DNA of 64,000 nt from Corallococcus coralloides DSM 2259 (GCF_000255295.1 NC_017030.1:2666001-2730000), one strand, 5' to 3'. Numbered from the stretch's first letter, positions 1 to 8,633 are shown. Made by a program: numbers and translations. The notes: generated by a model not told the origin, from the letters alone.

Positions 1-368
1 AGCACGCGCTCATCCTTGAGGATGGCGTCCTCGTGCATCTCCACGCCGTCCGCGCCGTACTCCAGCGAGTAGCGCTCCACGATGCACTTGTGCGGCAGCT
101 TGCCGGGCTTGCGCGCGGGCACGAAGCCCGCCTCCAGCGCCAGCGCGATGGGGGCGCCGAGCAGGAAGCCGCGCGACTCCACGCCCACCACCTTGGTGAT
201 GTGCTGGCCCCGGAAGGGGGCGGACATGGCGTTGACCACCCGGCCGAACAGGCGCGGGTCCGCCAGCATGGGGGTGATGTCCTTGAAGACGATGCCGGGC
301 TTGGGGAAGTCCGGCACATCCCGCAGGGTGGCCTGGAGGTCGGAGAGGAGCGTGGGGTCGAGGGACAT
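1..368 (-). CDS. apt: adenine phosphoribosyltransferase (3' end cut by window edge)
   Basis: Purine salvage enzyme making AMP from adenine and PRPP in the cytoplasm. The visible N-terminal ~122 residues read MSLDPTLLSDLQATLRDVPD, then the family blocks FPKPGIVFKDITPML, VVGVESRGFLLGAPIAL and RKPGKLPHKCI, which are typical of short bacterial Apt (about 170-180 aa). The ATG is at 366-368 on the reverse strand. The C-terminal part with the PRPP loop lies beyond the left edge. It is divergent from the SNF2 helicase across about 310 bp. Nothing looks odd in the visible part. Confidence 0.93.
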   Translation of the reverse strand, partial: MSLDPTLLSDLQATLRDVPDFPKPGIVFKDITPMLADPRLFGRVVNAMSAPFRGQHITKVVGVESRGFLLGAPIALALEAGFVPARKPGKLPHKCIVERYSLEYGADGVEMHEDAILKDERV

Positions 369-678
369 GGGGTGGAGCTCCGAGGGGAGGACGGCGGCAT
401 TCAGCCCGAGGGATGACACCCGGGGTGGAACTGGGACTTAAGGGTACCCGGCCCGGGTGACAGGCGGCCTGGCGGGCCCCCGGACGCGGAGTCCCAGGGC
501 CAACGGCCGGAGGATGGGCGGACTGGGACGGGACCGGGACATGGCGGACGTTGATGATCTCACAGCTTCGCGCCGCCCGGCCGCATCGGCTGGCGGACGC
601 CGTATTTTTTCCCACGCGCGGGGATCCCCTCACTGTGTTAAGCGAGGCGGTTCCCCCCGACCAAGGAGTCTGGGGCCC
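369..678. other. divergent intergenic region apt / SNF2 helicase
   Basis: About 310 bp without a convincing gene. The helicase frame stays open upstream to 457, but its codons lack the GC3 bias of the genes here, so I treat it as non-coding. It contains a GC-rich imperfect palindrome around 417-459 (CACCCGG...CCGGGTG), a GGGATCCC palindrome near 621-629, and an A/T-rich patch TATTTTTTCC near 603. No promoter matching the sigma-70 consensus well was found on either strand. Confidence 0.5.
663..668 (+). promoter_or_regulatory. ribosome binding site AAGGAG for the SNF2 helicase
   Basis: AAGGAG ends 10 nt before a TTG at 679. This is the only good Shine-Dalgarno near the beginning of the GC3-biased coding sequence. 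It supports a TTG start (or the GTG at 688) over the upstream in-frame ATG codons at 457, 511 and 541. Confidence 0.55.
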
Positions 679-3600
679 TTGCAAGCCGTGCAAACCACCG
701 CTGACACCCGAGACCCTCTCTCCCCCCAGGACGGACTCTGGCTCCGCGCCCTCAAGGCCGAGGTCGAGCCCGCCACGTTCAAGAAAGGCCGCGAGGTGGC
801 CGAAGGCCGCCGCGTCTTCGGCCTCACGCGTGAACCCGAACGCATCCGCGCGCAGGTCGCGGGTCCGTCCGGCGAGCGCTACGACGTGGCCCTGATTCCC
901 GGAGAGGGAAAAGTCGTTTCCTCCTGCACCTGCCCGGTGTGGAACACCACGGGCCCGCATTGCGAGCACGTGGTCGCCGTGGCACTCATCTACGCGGCCC
1001 GCTTCCGGCCACCGCCGCCACCGCAGAAAGCCGCGGCGCCGCCTCCTCCGCCGCCCGAACCCGAGGACCTGGGGCCGGCCGACGAGGAGGAGATTCCCGG
1101 AGGCGGAGCGCCGGGGATGGAAGGCGTCAGCCTGCCCGCGCTCGCCAAGGTGGAGAGCTGGCTGGGCCTGTCGTCGCTGCCCGACTACGAGTTCCTCTAC
1201 CGGCTCACCCCCGCGAGCACGGGGGCGGGCGGCTCCAACAACCGCCACTGGGTCGTGGACGTGCGCCGTCAGGACGCGCAGACCAAGGGCCCCGTGCACG
1301 TGAAGCGCCTGCTCCAGGCGGGCAGCCGCATCGCGCCCGCGGACGAGCGCATCTTCATGGTGCTGTCGCGCCACGAGCACCGCTACGACTCGCGCATCGT
1401 CCTCTCCGACGAGGACCTCTGCGAGGTGCTGGAGCTGCTTCGCCAGCGCCGGGTCATCTACCGGGGCACGCCGCTCGTCTACATGGAGCAGCCCGTGCGG
1501 CCGCAGATCCATCTGGAGTCGCGTCCGGACGGAGCCACCGCGCAGATTGAGCTGCTGTTCCCGGACGGCGTGGGCTACCCGCTCAAGGACGTCATCGTGC
1601 TCGCGGGCCGGCGCACGTACGTCATCCAGGCGCAGAACCTCCACGCCGTGGAGCCGGACTTCCCGCCGCGCTTGCTGCGCAAGTGGCTGCTGGAACCGAC
1701 CATGGCCTTCCCGTCCGGGCAGCTGGACCGGGTGCTGACGTTCTTCGCCGCGCACCTGCCGCGCTTCCGCATGTCGCTGAAGGCGGACGACATCGAAGTG
1801 GACGAGTCGGTGGAGCCGCGCTTCGTCCTCACGCTGGAAGGCGCGGCCGAGCGCGTGAAGGTGCAGCTGGCCGCACGCTACGGCCAGACGACGGTGGCGG
1901 TGTCCCCCACGGCCACGCACCTGGGCTACGCCAGCGGCGTGGGCGAGGACGCGCGCAAGCTGTACCGCCGCCGCGACGAGGTGGAGCGCGCCGCGGGCAA
2001 GCTGCTGCTCGATCAGGGGCTGCGCTTTGATCAGGCCGCGCAGGCGTTCGACGCGACGGGCGACGTGGCCCTGGAGTTCTGGGCGCGGGGCCTGGCGAGC
2101 CTGCCCGCGGAGTGGGAGCGCTACGGCGTGCAGGCGCCCAAGGTGCGGCTGCGCCCGAAGCTCAAGCCGCGCATCCGCGTGGGCATGAGCGGCGTGCAGT
2201 GGTTCGACCTGGACGCGGAGTTCGTCACCGACGACCAGGCCGTGGACCTGGGCGCCGTGCGCATGTGGCTGGACTCCGGCCGCAAGTTCGTGCCGCTGAA
2301 GGACGGCTCCTTCGCGGAGGCGGACGTCGCGGAGATCAAGCGCGTGGCGGACCTCCTGGAGGAGGCCGGCGCCATGCCGGGCCGCACGCGCACGCGGCTG
2401 CCGCTGCACCAGGCGGTGGCCCTGGACCTGCTCGCGGACCTGGGCGAGTTCACCGAGGTGGAGGCCAAGGCCCGTCAGGCCATGCTCTCCCTGCGCGAGT
2501 CCTCCGGCGTGCCGAAGGTGGCCGTGCCCGAAGGCCTGCAGGCCACGCTGCGCCACTACCAGGAGGCGGGCCTGTCCTGGCTCTGGTTCCTCCGGCGCCA
2601 CGGGCTGTCCGGCATCCTCGCGGACGACATGGGTCTGGGAAAGACGATCCAGTCCCTGAGCCTGATGCAGAAGGTGGCCAACGACGAGGGCCGCAAGCCT
2701 TCGCTGGTGGTCGCGCCCACGAGCGTGCTCGCCAACTGGGAGCGCGAGGCGGAGCGCTTCACGCCGGGCCTCAAGGCCATGGTGTGGCACGGGCAGGACC
2801 GCCGCGAGCGCGCGGAGGACCTCAAGGGCATGGACCTGGTGCTCACGTCGTACGCGCTGGTGCGCCGCGACCTGGAGCAGCTGTCCCAGGTGGGCTTCCG
2901 CTACGTCATCCTGGACGAGGCGCAGAACATCAAGAACGCGGACAGCGCCACCGCGCAGGCGTGCAAGTCGCTGCCCAGCGAGACGCGCCTGGCGCTCACC
3001 GGTACGCCGCTGGAGAACCGCCTGTCGGAGCTCTGGAGCATCTTCGACTTCCTGATGCCCGGCTTCCTGGGCAGCGCGGAAGGCTTCAGCGACCGCTACG
3101 AGCAGCCCATCCAGGTGGCCAACGACGCCACCGCGAAGGACCGGCTGCGCCGCCGCATCCAGCCCTTCATCATGCGCCGCCTCAAGACGGAGGTGGCCAA
3201 GGACCTGCCGCCGAAGACGGAGAGCGTCGCGTGGTGCGAGATGGAGCCCGGCCAGGCCGCGCTCTACCGCGAGGTGCTGGAGGAGAGCCGCCGCAAGGTG
3301 AACGAGTCCATCGAGAAGGTGGGCTTCAAGCGAAGCCGCGTCTCCATCCTCGCCGCGCTGATGCGCCTGCGTCAGGTCTGCTGCGATCCGCGTCTGCTCA
3401 AGATGCCGCCCGGCACGCTGCTGCCGTCCAGCGCGAAGCTCGAGCGCTTCATGGAACTGGTCGCGGACCTGGTGGCGGAAGGCCACCGCGCGCTCGTCTT
3501 CAGCCAGTTCACGGAGATGCTGGAGCTGCTCAAGCAGGAGGCGGACAAGAAGGGCCTGCGCTACCTCTACCTGGACGGCCGCACCAAGGACCGCATGGGC

Positions 3601-3945
3601 AAGGTGGACGAGTACAACCGCCCTGACGGCCCGCCGCTCTTCTTCATCAGCCTCAAGGCGGGCGGCACCGGCTTGAACCTCACCGCCGCGGACTACGTCA
3701 TCCACTTCGACCCGTGGTGGAACCCCGCGGTGGAAGACCAGGCCACGGACCGTACGCACCGCATCGGTCAGACGCGCGCGGTCATCAGCTACAAGCTCAT
3801 TACGCGCGGCACGGTGGAGGAGAAGATTCTCAGCCTCCAGCGCCGCAAGCGCGAACTCGCCGCCGGCGTGCTCGGCGCGGACGGGGACGACATGGGCCGC
3901 ACCCTCACCGAACAGGACATCCAGGAGCTGTTCACCGAAATCTGA
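679..3945 (+). CDS. SNF2-family DEAD/DEAH helicase with N-terminal SWIM zinc finger
   Basis: ATP-dependent DNA translocase of the bacterial SNF2/Rad54 group, about 1088 aa from the TTG at 679. A SWIM zinc finger (C83-x-C85 ... C95-x-H97) is followed by a proline/glutamate-rich linker, a long middle region, and the two RecA-like lobes. Motif I is DMGLGKT (K655), motif II is DEAQ (D746) in place of DEAH, and the last motif is HRIGQ (H1027), all normal for SNF2 proteins. It ends ...DIQELFTEI. SWIM-SNF2 proteins are common in bacteria and thought to remodel DNA-protein complexes or help repair; no specific job is established. recN lies about 160 bp downstream, so a repair link is plausible but inferred. 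The start is uncertain; upstream in-frame codons look non-coding. Confidence 0.9.
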   Translation: MQAVQTTADTRDPLSPQDGLWLRALKAEVEPATFKKGREVAEGRRVFGLTREPERIRAQVAGPSGERYDVALIPGEGKVVSSCTCPVWNTTGPHCEHVVAVALIYAARFRPPPPPQKAAAPPPPPPEPEDLGPADEEEIPGGGAPGMEGVSLPALAKVESWLGLSSLPDYEFLYRLTPASTGAGGSNNRHWVVDVRRQDAQTKGPVHVKRLLQAGSRIAPADERIFMVLSRHEHRYDSRIVLSDEDLCEVLELLRQRRVIYRGTPLVYMEQPVRPQIHLESRPDGATAQIELLFPDGVGYPLKDVIVLAGRRTYVIQAQNLHAVEPDFPPRLLRKWLLEPTMAFPSGQLDRVLTFFAAHLPRFRMSLKADDIEVDESVEPRFVLTLEGAAERVKVQLAARYGQTTVAVSPTATHLGYASGVGEDARKLYRRRDEVERAAGKLLLDQGLRFDQAAQAFDATGDVALEFWARGLASLPAEWERYGVQAPKVRLRPKLKPRIRVGMSGVQWFDLDAEFVTDDQAVDLGAVRMWLDSGRKFVPLKDGSFAEADVAEIKRVADLLEEAGAMPGRTRTRLPLHQAVALDLLADLGEFTEVEAKARQAMLSLRESSGVPKVAVPEGLQATLRHYQEAGLSWLWFLRRHGLSGILADDMGLGKTIQSLSLMQKVANDEGRKPSLVVAPTSVLANWEREAERFTPGLKAMVWHGQDRRERAEDLKGMDLVLTSYALVRRDLEQLSQVGFRYVILDEAQNIKNADSATAQACKSLPSETRLALTGTPLENRLSELWSIFDFLMPGFLGSAEGFSDRYEQPIQVANDATAKDRLRRRIQPFIMRRLKTEVAKDLPPKTESVAWCEMEPGQAALYREVLEESRRKVNESIEKVGFKRSRVSILAALMRLRQVCCDPRLLKMPPGTLLPSSAKLERFMELVADLVAEGHRALVFSQFTEMLELLKQEADKKGLRYLYLDGRTKDRMGKVDEYNRPDGPPLFFISLKAGGTGLNLTAADYVIHFDPWWNPAVEDQATDRTHRIGQTRAVISYKLITRGTVEEKILSLQRRKRELAAGVLGADGDDMGRTLTEQDIQELFTEI

Positions 3946-4051
3946 TGCGACTCGGGGAGTGGGAGATGGTTGTGGCGCCAACAGGCCACGCCCTCCCACT
4001 CGCCCTCCCACCGTCCGCCCGACCCGAACACCTGTGCAGTGTCACCAAGAC

Positions 4052-4068
4052 CTGCTAGGGTGTTCAGG
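4052..4068 (+). promoter_or_regulatory. candidate LexA (SOS) box upstream of recN
   Basis: The 17-mer CTGCTAGGGTGTTCAGG matches 15 of 17 positions of the Myxococcus-type LexA consensus CTRHAMRYBYGTTCAGS as I remember it, including the whole GTTCAGS half. It sits 34 nt before the recN GTG and overlaps a possible -10 (TAGGGT). It also overlaps one arm of an 8-bp inverted repeat AACACCTG (4027-4034) / CAGGTGTT (4065-4072). recN is a classic SOS gene in other bacteria. The match is by eye only. Confidence 0.5.
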
Positions 4069-4102
4069 TGTTGGGGCGTCGTACGGATCGCGGAGGGCGC
4101 GC

Positions 4103-5839
4103 GTGCTGCTGGGTCTTCGGATTTCGAACGTAGCGGTGATTGAGGAGGTGGAGGTCGCGTTCGGCGCGGGCCTCACCGTCCTCACGGGTGAGACGGGCGC
4201 CGGCAAGTCCATTCTGGTGGACGCGCTGGGCCTTCTGCTCGGGGGGAGGGCGGATGCGGACGTCATCCGTGCAGGCTGCGAGGACGCGGCGGTGGAGGGC
4301 GTGTTCGCCCGGACACCGGTGCTGGCCGCGCGCCTGGAGGACCTGGGCCTTCCGGACCTGGGAGAAGAGGTGCTCGTGCGCCGCGTGCTCGGGCGCACCG
4401 GACGCGGCAAGGTCTACGTCAACGGCGCGCTGGTGACGCTGGGCGTGCTGGGGAAGCTCACCCGGGGCGCGGTGGACATCGCCGGCCAGCATGAGCACGT
4501 GAGCCTCTTCGACTCCGGCCTGCACCGGGTGCTGCTCGACAAGTACGGCGGCCTGGAGGAGACGCTGGCCGCGTACGGCCGCGAGTGGGCGAACCTGCGC
4601 GAAGTGGACGCCCGCATGGACGCGCTGGGCGGCGACGACGCCAAGGTGCGCGAGCGCGCGGAGTTCCTGCGCTTCCAACTGGACGAAATCACGCGCCTGG
4701 ACCCGGAGTCCGGCGAGGACGTGAAGCTGGACGCGGAGCGCCGGCGGCTGGGCAGCGCGCAGAAGCTCAAGCGTCAGGGCGCGGAGGCCGAGCTGCTGGT
4801 GTCGGGCGAGGCGCCGTCCGCGGTCGAAATCGTGGGGCGCGCGCTGGGGCTCGTGCACGAGGGCGTCAAGTGCGACGCGACGCTCGCGCCGGTGGCGCAG
4901 TCGCTTTCCACTGCGCTGTCGGAGCTGGAAGAGGCCTCGCGCCGGCTCAACCGCTACGTGGAGGGGCTGGAGTCCGACCCCGGGCGGCTGGGCGAGGTGG
5001 AGGAGCGGCTGGACGCGCTCAAGCGGCTGTGCCGCAAGCACGGCGCGACGCTGGACGGCGTGCTCAAGAAGCGCGGCGAGCTGGAGACGGAGCTGGGCAC
5101 GCTGGAGAACCGGCGCGAAATCCTGGAGGAGCTGAACCAGGAGCGAAAGCGCGTGGAGGAGCGGGCGCGCAAGGCGGCGCTGACGCTGTCCCGCGCGCGC
5201 AAGGCCTCCGCCGGGGCCTTCTCCCAGCAGGTGCGGGACGGCCTGGGCGGGCTGGCCATGGGCAAGGCCGCCTTCGAGGTGCGCGTCACCGCCGGGGAGA
5301 GCTTGCGTCCGGACGGCATGGATGAAGTGGAGTTCTTCTTCAGCGCCAACCCGGGTGAGCCGGCGCGGCCCCTGGCCAAGGTGGCCTCGGGCGGTGAGGC
5401 GAGCCGGCTCCTGCTCGCGCTCAAACGTGCACTGGCGGACAGTGACGCGTGCGGCTGCTACATCCTGGATGAAGCGGACGCGGGCGTCAGCGGCGCCATC
5501 GCGGACGTGGTCGGCCGGATGATTCGCGAGGTCAGCTCCCACCGCCAGGTGCTGTGCATCACGCACCTGCCCCAGGTGGCGGCCTACGCGGACGCGCACC
5601 TGCTCATCAAGAAGAGCGTGAAGGGCGAGCGCACCGTGTCCCAGGTGCTTCCCCTCTCGGCGGGCGCCGAGCGCACCCAGGAACTGGCGCGCATGATGTC
5701 GGGCGTGGAGGTCACCCGCGAGGCGCTGGGCGCGGCGGAGGCGCTGGTGCGTTCGGCCCACCGGGCGACTCCCCGCGCGCGCCGGGAGTCCGGCCCGGAA
5801 GGCAATAGCCCCCGGGGCCGGCTGCGCCGGACGGCCTGA
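4103..5839 (+). CDS. recN: DNA repair protein RecN
   Basis: SMC-like ATPase acting in double-strand break repair, 578 aa, close to the usual ~555-570. The N-terminal Walker A is GETGAGKS (residues 29-36) after the typical LRISNVAVIEEVEV opening. A long helical coiled-coil middle follows, then the signature ASGGEASRLLLALK and Walker B YILDEADAGVSG in the C-terminal third. The GTG at 4103 is chosen because GGAGGG lies 5 nt upstream and because RecN proteins begin at this point; the frame is open back to 3959 without similarity. A candidate LexA box precedes it. The C-terminal ~35 residues (after LVRSAHRA) are Arg/Pro-rich and look lineage-specific. Confidence 0.95.
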   Translation: MLLGLRISNVAVIEEVEVAFGAGLTVLTGETGAGKSILVDALGLLLGGRADADVIRAGCEDAAVEGVFARTPVLAARLEDLGLPDLGEEVLVRRVLGRTGRGKVYVNGALVTLGVLGKLTRGAVDIAGQHEHVSLFDSGLHRVLLDKYGGLEETLAAYGREWANLREVDARMDALGGDDAKVRERAEFLRFQLDEITRLDPESGEDVKLDAERRRLGSAQKLKRQGAEAELLVSGEAPSAVEIVGRALGLVHEGVKCDATLAPVAQSLSTALSELEEASRRLNRYVEGLESDPGRLGEVEERLDALKRLCRKHGATLDGVLKKRGELETELGTLENRREILEELNQERKRVEERARKAALTLSRARKASAGAFSQQVRDGLGGLAMGKAAFEVRVTAGESLRPDGMDEVEFFFSANPGEPARPLAKVASGGEASRLLLALKRALADSDACGCYILDEADAGVSGAIADVVGRMIREVSSHRQVLCITHLPQVAAYADAHLLIKKSVKGERTVSQVLPLSAGAERTQELARMMSGVEVTREALGAAEALVRSAHRATPRARRESGPEGNSPRGRLRRTA

Positions 5840-5880
5840 AATGGGGGCCTACAAGGTAGGGGTGACCCAGGGGGAGGGGC

Positions 5881-6747
5881 ATGACGCACCGCGAGTTTTC
5901 GTCCGCGTCCTTGCCCCCACTTATGGGCTCACATAGCATCCGGCGCGTGTCCAGCACCGCAGGGCAGACCGCGGCCCCCCGCCATAAAGTCATCTCCGCT
6001 GGCCTGACGGACGTCGGGCGCAAGCGCAATCACAACGAGGACAGCTTCCTCATTGACGATGAGCTCCAGCTCTACGTCGTGGCGGACGGCATGGGTGGGC
6101 ACGCGGGTGGCGGTACCGCGTCGCGCATCGCCGTCGAGACCATCGACAAAGAGCTGCGGCGCGCGCGTGAAGGGCGGGACAATCCCTTCGTCAGCGTTCC
6201 CAACCTCCAGGATTCGCCCATTCCGGAAGCGCTCCGGGGCGCGGTGGAGAAGGCCTGTCAGGCCATCTACCTCACCGCCCAGGATGACGCGCGCCTGTCC
6301 GGCATGGGCACGACAGTCATCTCCCTGGTGGTCCGCGACGAGCACGCCTTCTTCGCCCACGTGGGTGACAGTCGCGCGTACCTCATCCGCGGGGACCTCA
6401 TCCAGCAGATCTCCGAGGACCACTCATTGGTCAACGAGCAGATCAAGGCGGGGATGATCACACCGGAAGAGGCCAAGCACTCCCGGTACAAGAACATCAT
6501 CACCCGCTCCGTCGGCTTCGAGGAGGAGGTCCAGGTGGATGTCATGGGGCTCGTGTCCGAGCCCGGTGACGTGTTCCTGCTCTGCTCGGACGGCCTCGCC
6601 AACATGCTCGAGGACCGGGAGATCCACGACACCGTCGCGCGCCACGCGAGCCTGGAGGAGGTGCCCAAGCACCTCATCGACCTGGCCAATGAGCGCGGCG
6701 GCGACGACAACATCAGCGTCATCGTCGTGCGCATGCAGGGCGGTTGA
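5881..6747 (+). CDS. PP2C-family protein serine/threonine phosphatase
   Basis: Metal-dependent phosphatase removing phosphate from Ser/Thr, 288 aa. PP2C motifs in order: GLTDVGRKRNHNED (metal-binding E53/D54), VADGMGGHAGG (D69), GMGTTVISLVV, HVGDSRAYLI, DHSLVNEQI, ITRSVGF, LLCSDGLANML and ERGGDDNISVIVV. It is a stand-alone soluble catalytic domain like Stp/PstP partners of Hanks-type kinases, which are abundant in myxobacteria. The ATG at 5881 is preceded by GGGGAGGGG; a GTG at 5947 would remove the non-conserved first 22 residues and remains possible. No kinase is adjacent. It lies between recN and the M23 peptidase, each separately spaced. Confidence 0.92.
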   Translation: MTHREFSSASLPPLMGSHSIRRVSSTAGQTAAPRHKVISAGLTDVGRKRNHNEDSFLIDDELQLYVVADGMGGHAGGGTASRIAVETIDKELRRAREGRDNPFVSVPNLQDSPIPEALRGAVEKACQAIYLTAQDDARLSGMGTTVISLVVRDEHAFFAHVGDSRAYLIRGDLIQQISEDHSLVNEQIKAGMITPEEAKHSRYKNIITRSVGFEEEVQVDVMGLVSEPGDVFLLCSDGLANMLEDREIHDTVARHASLEEVPKHLIDLANERGGDDNISVIVVRMQGG

Positions 6748-6799
6748 AGAGGGCCCGGACTCGGGGCGCGATTGGGGCGCGCCCTGGAGTCTGTTGACC

Positions 6800-6828
6800 T
6801 TGACACTCTTCAAATGCGGATGATAGCT
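6800..6828 (+). promoter_or_regulatory. candidate sigma-70-like promoter of the M23 peptidase gene
   Basis: A perfect TTGACA (6800-6805), a 17-nt spacer, and ATAGCT (6823-6828) as a weak -10. It would start a transcript with a leader of about 140 nt before the GTG at 6977. The leader has a small CCACT/AGTGG hairpin near 6841-6864. TTGACA is rare by chance at this GC content, which adds some weight. Confidence 0.45.
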
Positions 6829-6976
6829 GCCCCAACCTTTCCACTTACTGAGAATCGCCAGTGGGTGACGGTGCGGGAGGGGCGGCGGGTGGGGGAGGTG
6901 TTGCGAGCGCGGGGAGCGACTTAGCTTCTGGCGCCGGAAGTCCCACGTTGAGAAAGAGTTTCCCCAGGAGTGGTCC

Positions 6977-7894
6977 GTGGCCAAAAAGTCCTTCACGCTG
7001 ATGGTCATCCCGGACCACGACGCTCCGGTGAAGCGCTACACCATCCAGCGCTCCTGGCTGGTGCAGGTGGGCATGGGCCTGATGCTGGTGGCGGGCCTGG
7101 GCGCCGGTGCGAGCATCCACTACCTCCAGGTGGCGGCGGACGCATCGGAGAACCGCATCCTGCGTGAGGAGAACCTCACGCTGCGCTCGCAGCTGAAGTC
7201 GGTGCGTGAGCGCATCGAGCACATCGGTTCGACGCTGGACCGCGTGGAGCGTTTCGACCAGAAGCTGCGCGCGGTGACGTTGCTGTCGGACCCGCAGCGC
7301 AACCTGGCCATGGGCCCCACGGAGCCGGAGGCCGGCACCACGGCGCCCGCGACGGACACGCAGTTCACCCAGCTGACCACCACGGACACGCCCAAGATGA
7401 TGCTGGGCCGCCTGGACCGGCTCTCCGCGGAGGCCACCCGCCAGGAGCTGAGCCTCCAGGACCTGCAGGCCTACTTCCAGGACCAGAAGTCGCTGCTTGC
7501 CTCCACGCCGTCGGTGTGGCCGGCGCGCGGCTGGGTGACCAGCGATTTCGGTCAGCGCCTGGACCCGTACACGGCGGACCGGGTGACGCACGCGGGCCTG
7601 GACATCGCGGCGCCGCACGGCAAGGAAGTCACCGCGCCGTCTGACGGCACGGTGGTGTTCGCGGGCCTGGAGGGCGGGTACGGCAACGTGCTCGTCATCG
7701 ACCACGGCTACGGCATCAAGACGCGCTACGGCCACCTGTCCAAGATCCTGGTGAAGGCCGGGGACCGGGTGAAGCGCGGCGCGGCCATCGCGGCGGTGGG
7801 CAACACCGGCCGCTCCACCGGCCCGCACCTGCACTACGAGGTGCGCGTGAACGGCGTGCCGCAGAACCCGCGCAAGTTCATCCTCGAAGAGTAG
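6977..7894 (+). CDS. membrane-anchored M23 (LytM-type) peptidoglycan endopeptidase
   Basis: 305-aa zinc metallopeptidase. A short cytoplasmic start is followed by a transmembrane segment (about residues 28-46), a coiled-coil (about 55-95) and a linker, then a C-terminal M23 domain. The zinc ligands H205-x3-D209 and H284-x-H286 (HLHYEV) are all present, so it is predicted to be active, unlike EnvC/NlpD-type activators. The VFAGLEGGYGNVLVIDHG and RYGHLSKILV blocks are typical. It should cut or regulate cutting of cross-links in the periplasm. The start is GTG at 6977 with CAGGAG 6 nt upstream. A candidate promoter sits at 6800-6828 and a double hairpin follows the gene. Confidence 0.93.
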   Translation: MAKKSFTLMVIPDHDAPVKRYTIQRSWLVQVGMGLMLVAGLGAGASIHYLQVAADASENRILREENLTLRSQLKSVRERIEHIGSTLDRVERFDQKLRAVTLLSDPQRNLAMGPTEPEAGTTAPATDTQFTQLTTTDTPKMMLGRLDRLSAEATRQELSLQDLQAYFQDQKSLLASTPSVWPARGWVTSDFGQRLDPYTADRVTHAGLDIAAPHGKEVTAPSDGTVVFAGLEGGYGNVLVIDHGYGIKTRYGHLSKILVKAGDRVKRGAAIAAVGNTGRSTGPHLHYEVRVNGVPQNPRKFILEE

Positions 7895-7902
7895 GAGACG
7901 AG

Positions 7903-7956
7903 GAGGCGTCGAGTCGTTCGAGGACGCCTCAGGTTCCTTCCGGCTCCGGAAGGAAC
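7903..7956. terminator. double hairpin between convergent M23 and GGDEF-like genes
   Basis: Hairpin 1 is GAGGCGTC (7903-7910) with GACGCCTC (7923-7930). Hairpin 2 is GTTCCTTCCG (7933-7942), loop GCTC, then CGGAAGGAAC (7947-7956), and it lies inside the last codons of the reverse-strand gene. There is no T-run, but the position between two convergent stop codons suggests a bidirectional terminator. Confidence 0.55.
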
Positions 7957-8633
7957 GCATCCAGGCGCAGGCGCCGCCGCTGCAGGCCGTGCGTCCGCCC
8001 GGTGCGCTCCATGATGTAGGCCCGCTCCACCTCCGCCCACAGGAGCGGCCCCAGCACCTGCCAGTGTGACGGCTGGTGCACCGTCAGCTCCAGCAGCGCC
8101 ACGGTGAAGCCCGGCACGTCGGTGTCAGAGGCGCCCGGAGGCAGCGCGGGGCGCAGGTCCTCCGCAAGCTTCGCGCGCGTCGCCTCCGCGCTGTCCTCGC
8201 GCACGGTGAGCTGGGACGTGGGGAGCAGCAGCACCGCGAACCCGTCCGGCTGGAAGCGCACGATGCGCGCGCCCGGGTACTGCGCGCCGAGCGACGCCAC
8301 GACGCCCTTGAGCAGCGCGTCCCCGGCGGGGAAGCCGAAGCGCGCGTTGAAGTGGATCATCTCCTTCACGTCCACCATCAGTGCGCCCACGCGCCAGCCG
8401 TCGTGGTGCGCGTGCGTGGACAGGTCGAACTCCTCCTTGAGGAGCGTGCCCTGCGTGAGGGCCAGCACGTGCAGGGCCCCGGTGGCATCCGGTTGGCCGC
8501 GCCGGCGCTGTTCGGCGGCGATGAGCTCCTGGGCGGCCGCCTGCGGCGCCTCCTGGGCGTGCCCCGGGCGCGCGGCCCGGGGGTGGAGGGCGACGAGGGC
8601 GGTGGCGGTGGCGTCGTCGAGTGAGTAGGGCAT
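7929..8633 (-). CDS. degenerate GGDEF-domain-like protein
   Basis: 234-aa soluble protein. Residues ~85-180 follow the diguanylate cyclase fold pattern: LMVDVKEMIHFNARFG followed by GDALL (compare the DIDxFKxxND..GHxxGD block), then RIVRFQPDGFAVLL, where QPDGF stands where GG(D/E)EF would be. The active-site loop is therefore lost and c-di-GMP synthesis is not expected. It may bind nucleotide or act as a sensor or scaffold. The N-terminal ~70 residues are Ala-rich without a recognised domain. The ATG is at 8631-8633. The resemblance is from pattern, not from a search. Confidence 0.7.
   Translation of the reverse strand: MPYSLDDATATALVALHPRAARPGHAQEAPQAAAQELIAAEQRRRGQPDATGALHVLALTQGTLLKEEFDLSTHAHHDGWRVGALMVDVKEMIHFNARFGFPAGDALLKGVVASLGAQYPGARIVRFQPDGFAVLLLPTSQLTVREDSAEATRAKLAEDLRPALPPGASDTDVPGFTVALLELTVHQPSHWQVLGPLLWAEVERAYIMERTGRTHGLQRRRLRLDAFLPEPEGT

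Noticed and set aside
457-678. N-terminal extension of the SNF2 frame back to 457 or 541
   Set aside because: Codons lack the local GC3 bias and the sequence has no family similarity. A good SD precedes TTG 679.
10-4011. Long reverse-strand open frames opposite the SNF2 gene, and similar ones opposite secA (10244-13027), the oxidoreductase (19503-21683), both Hsp70 genes and the TPR gene
   Set aside because: They are antisense frames kept open by high GC3 codon use. They are His/Arg/Ala-rich without motifs, and the opposite strand has clear conserved families.
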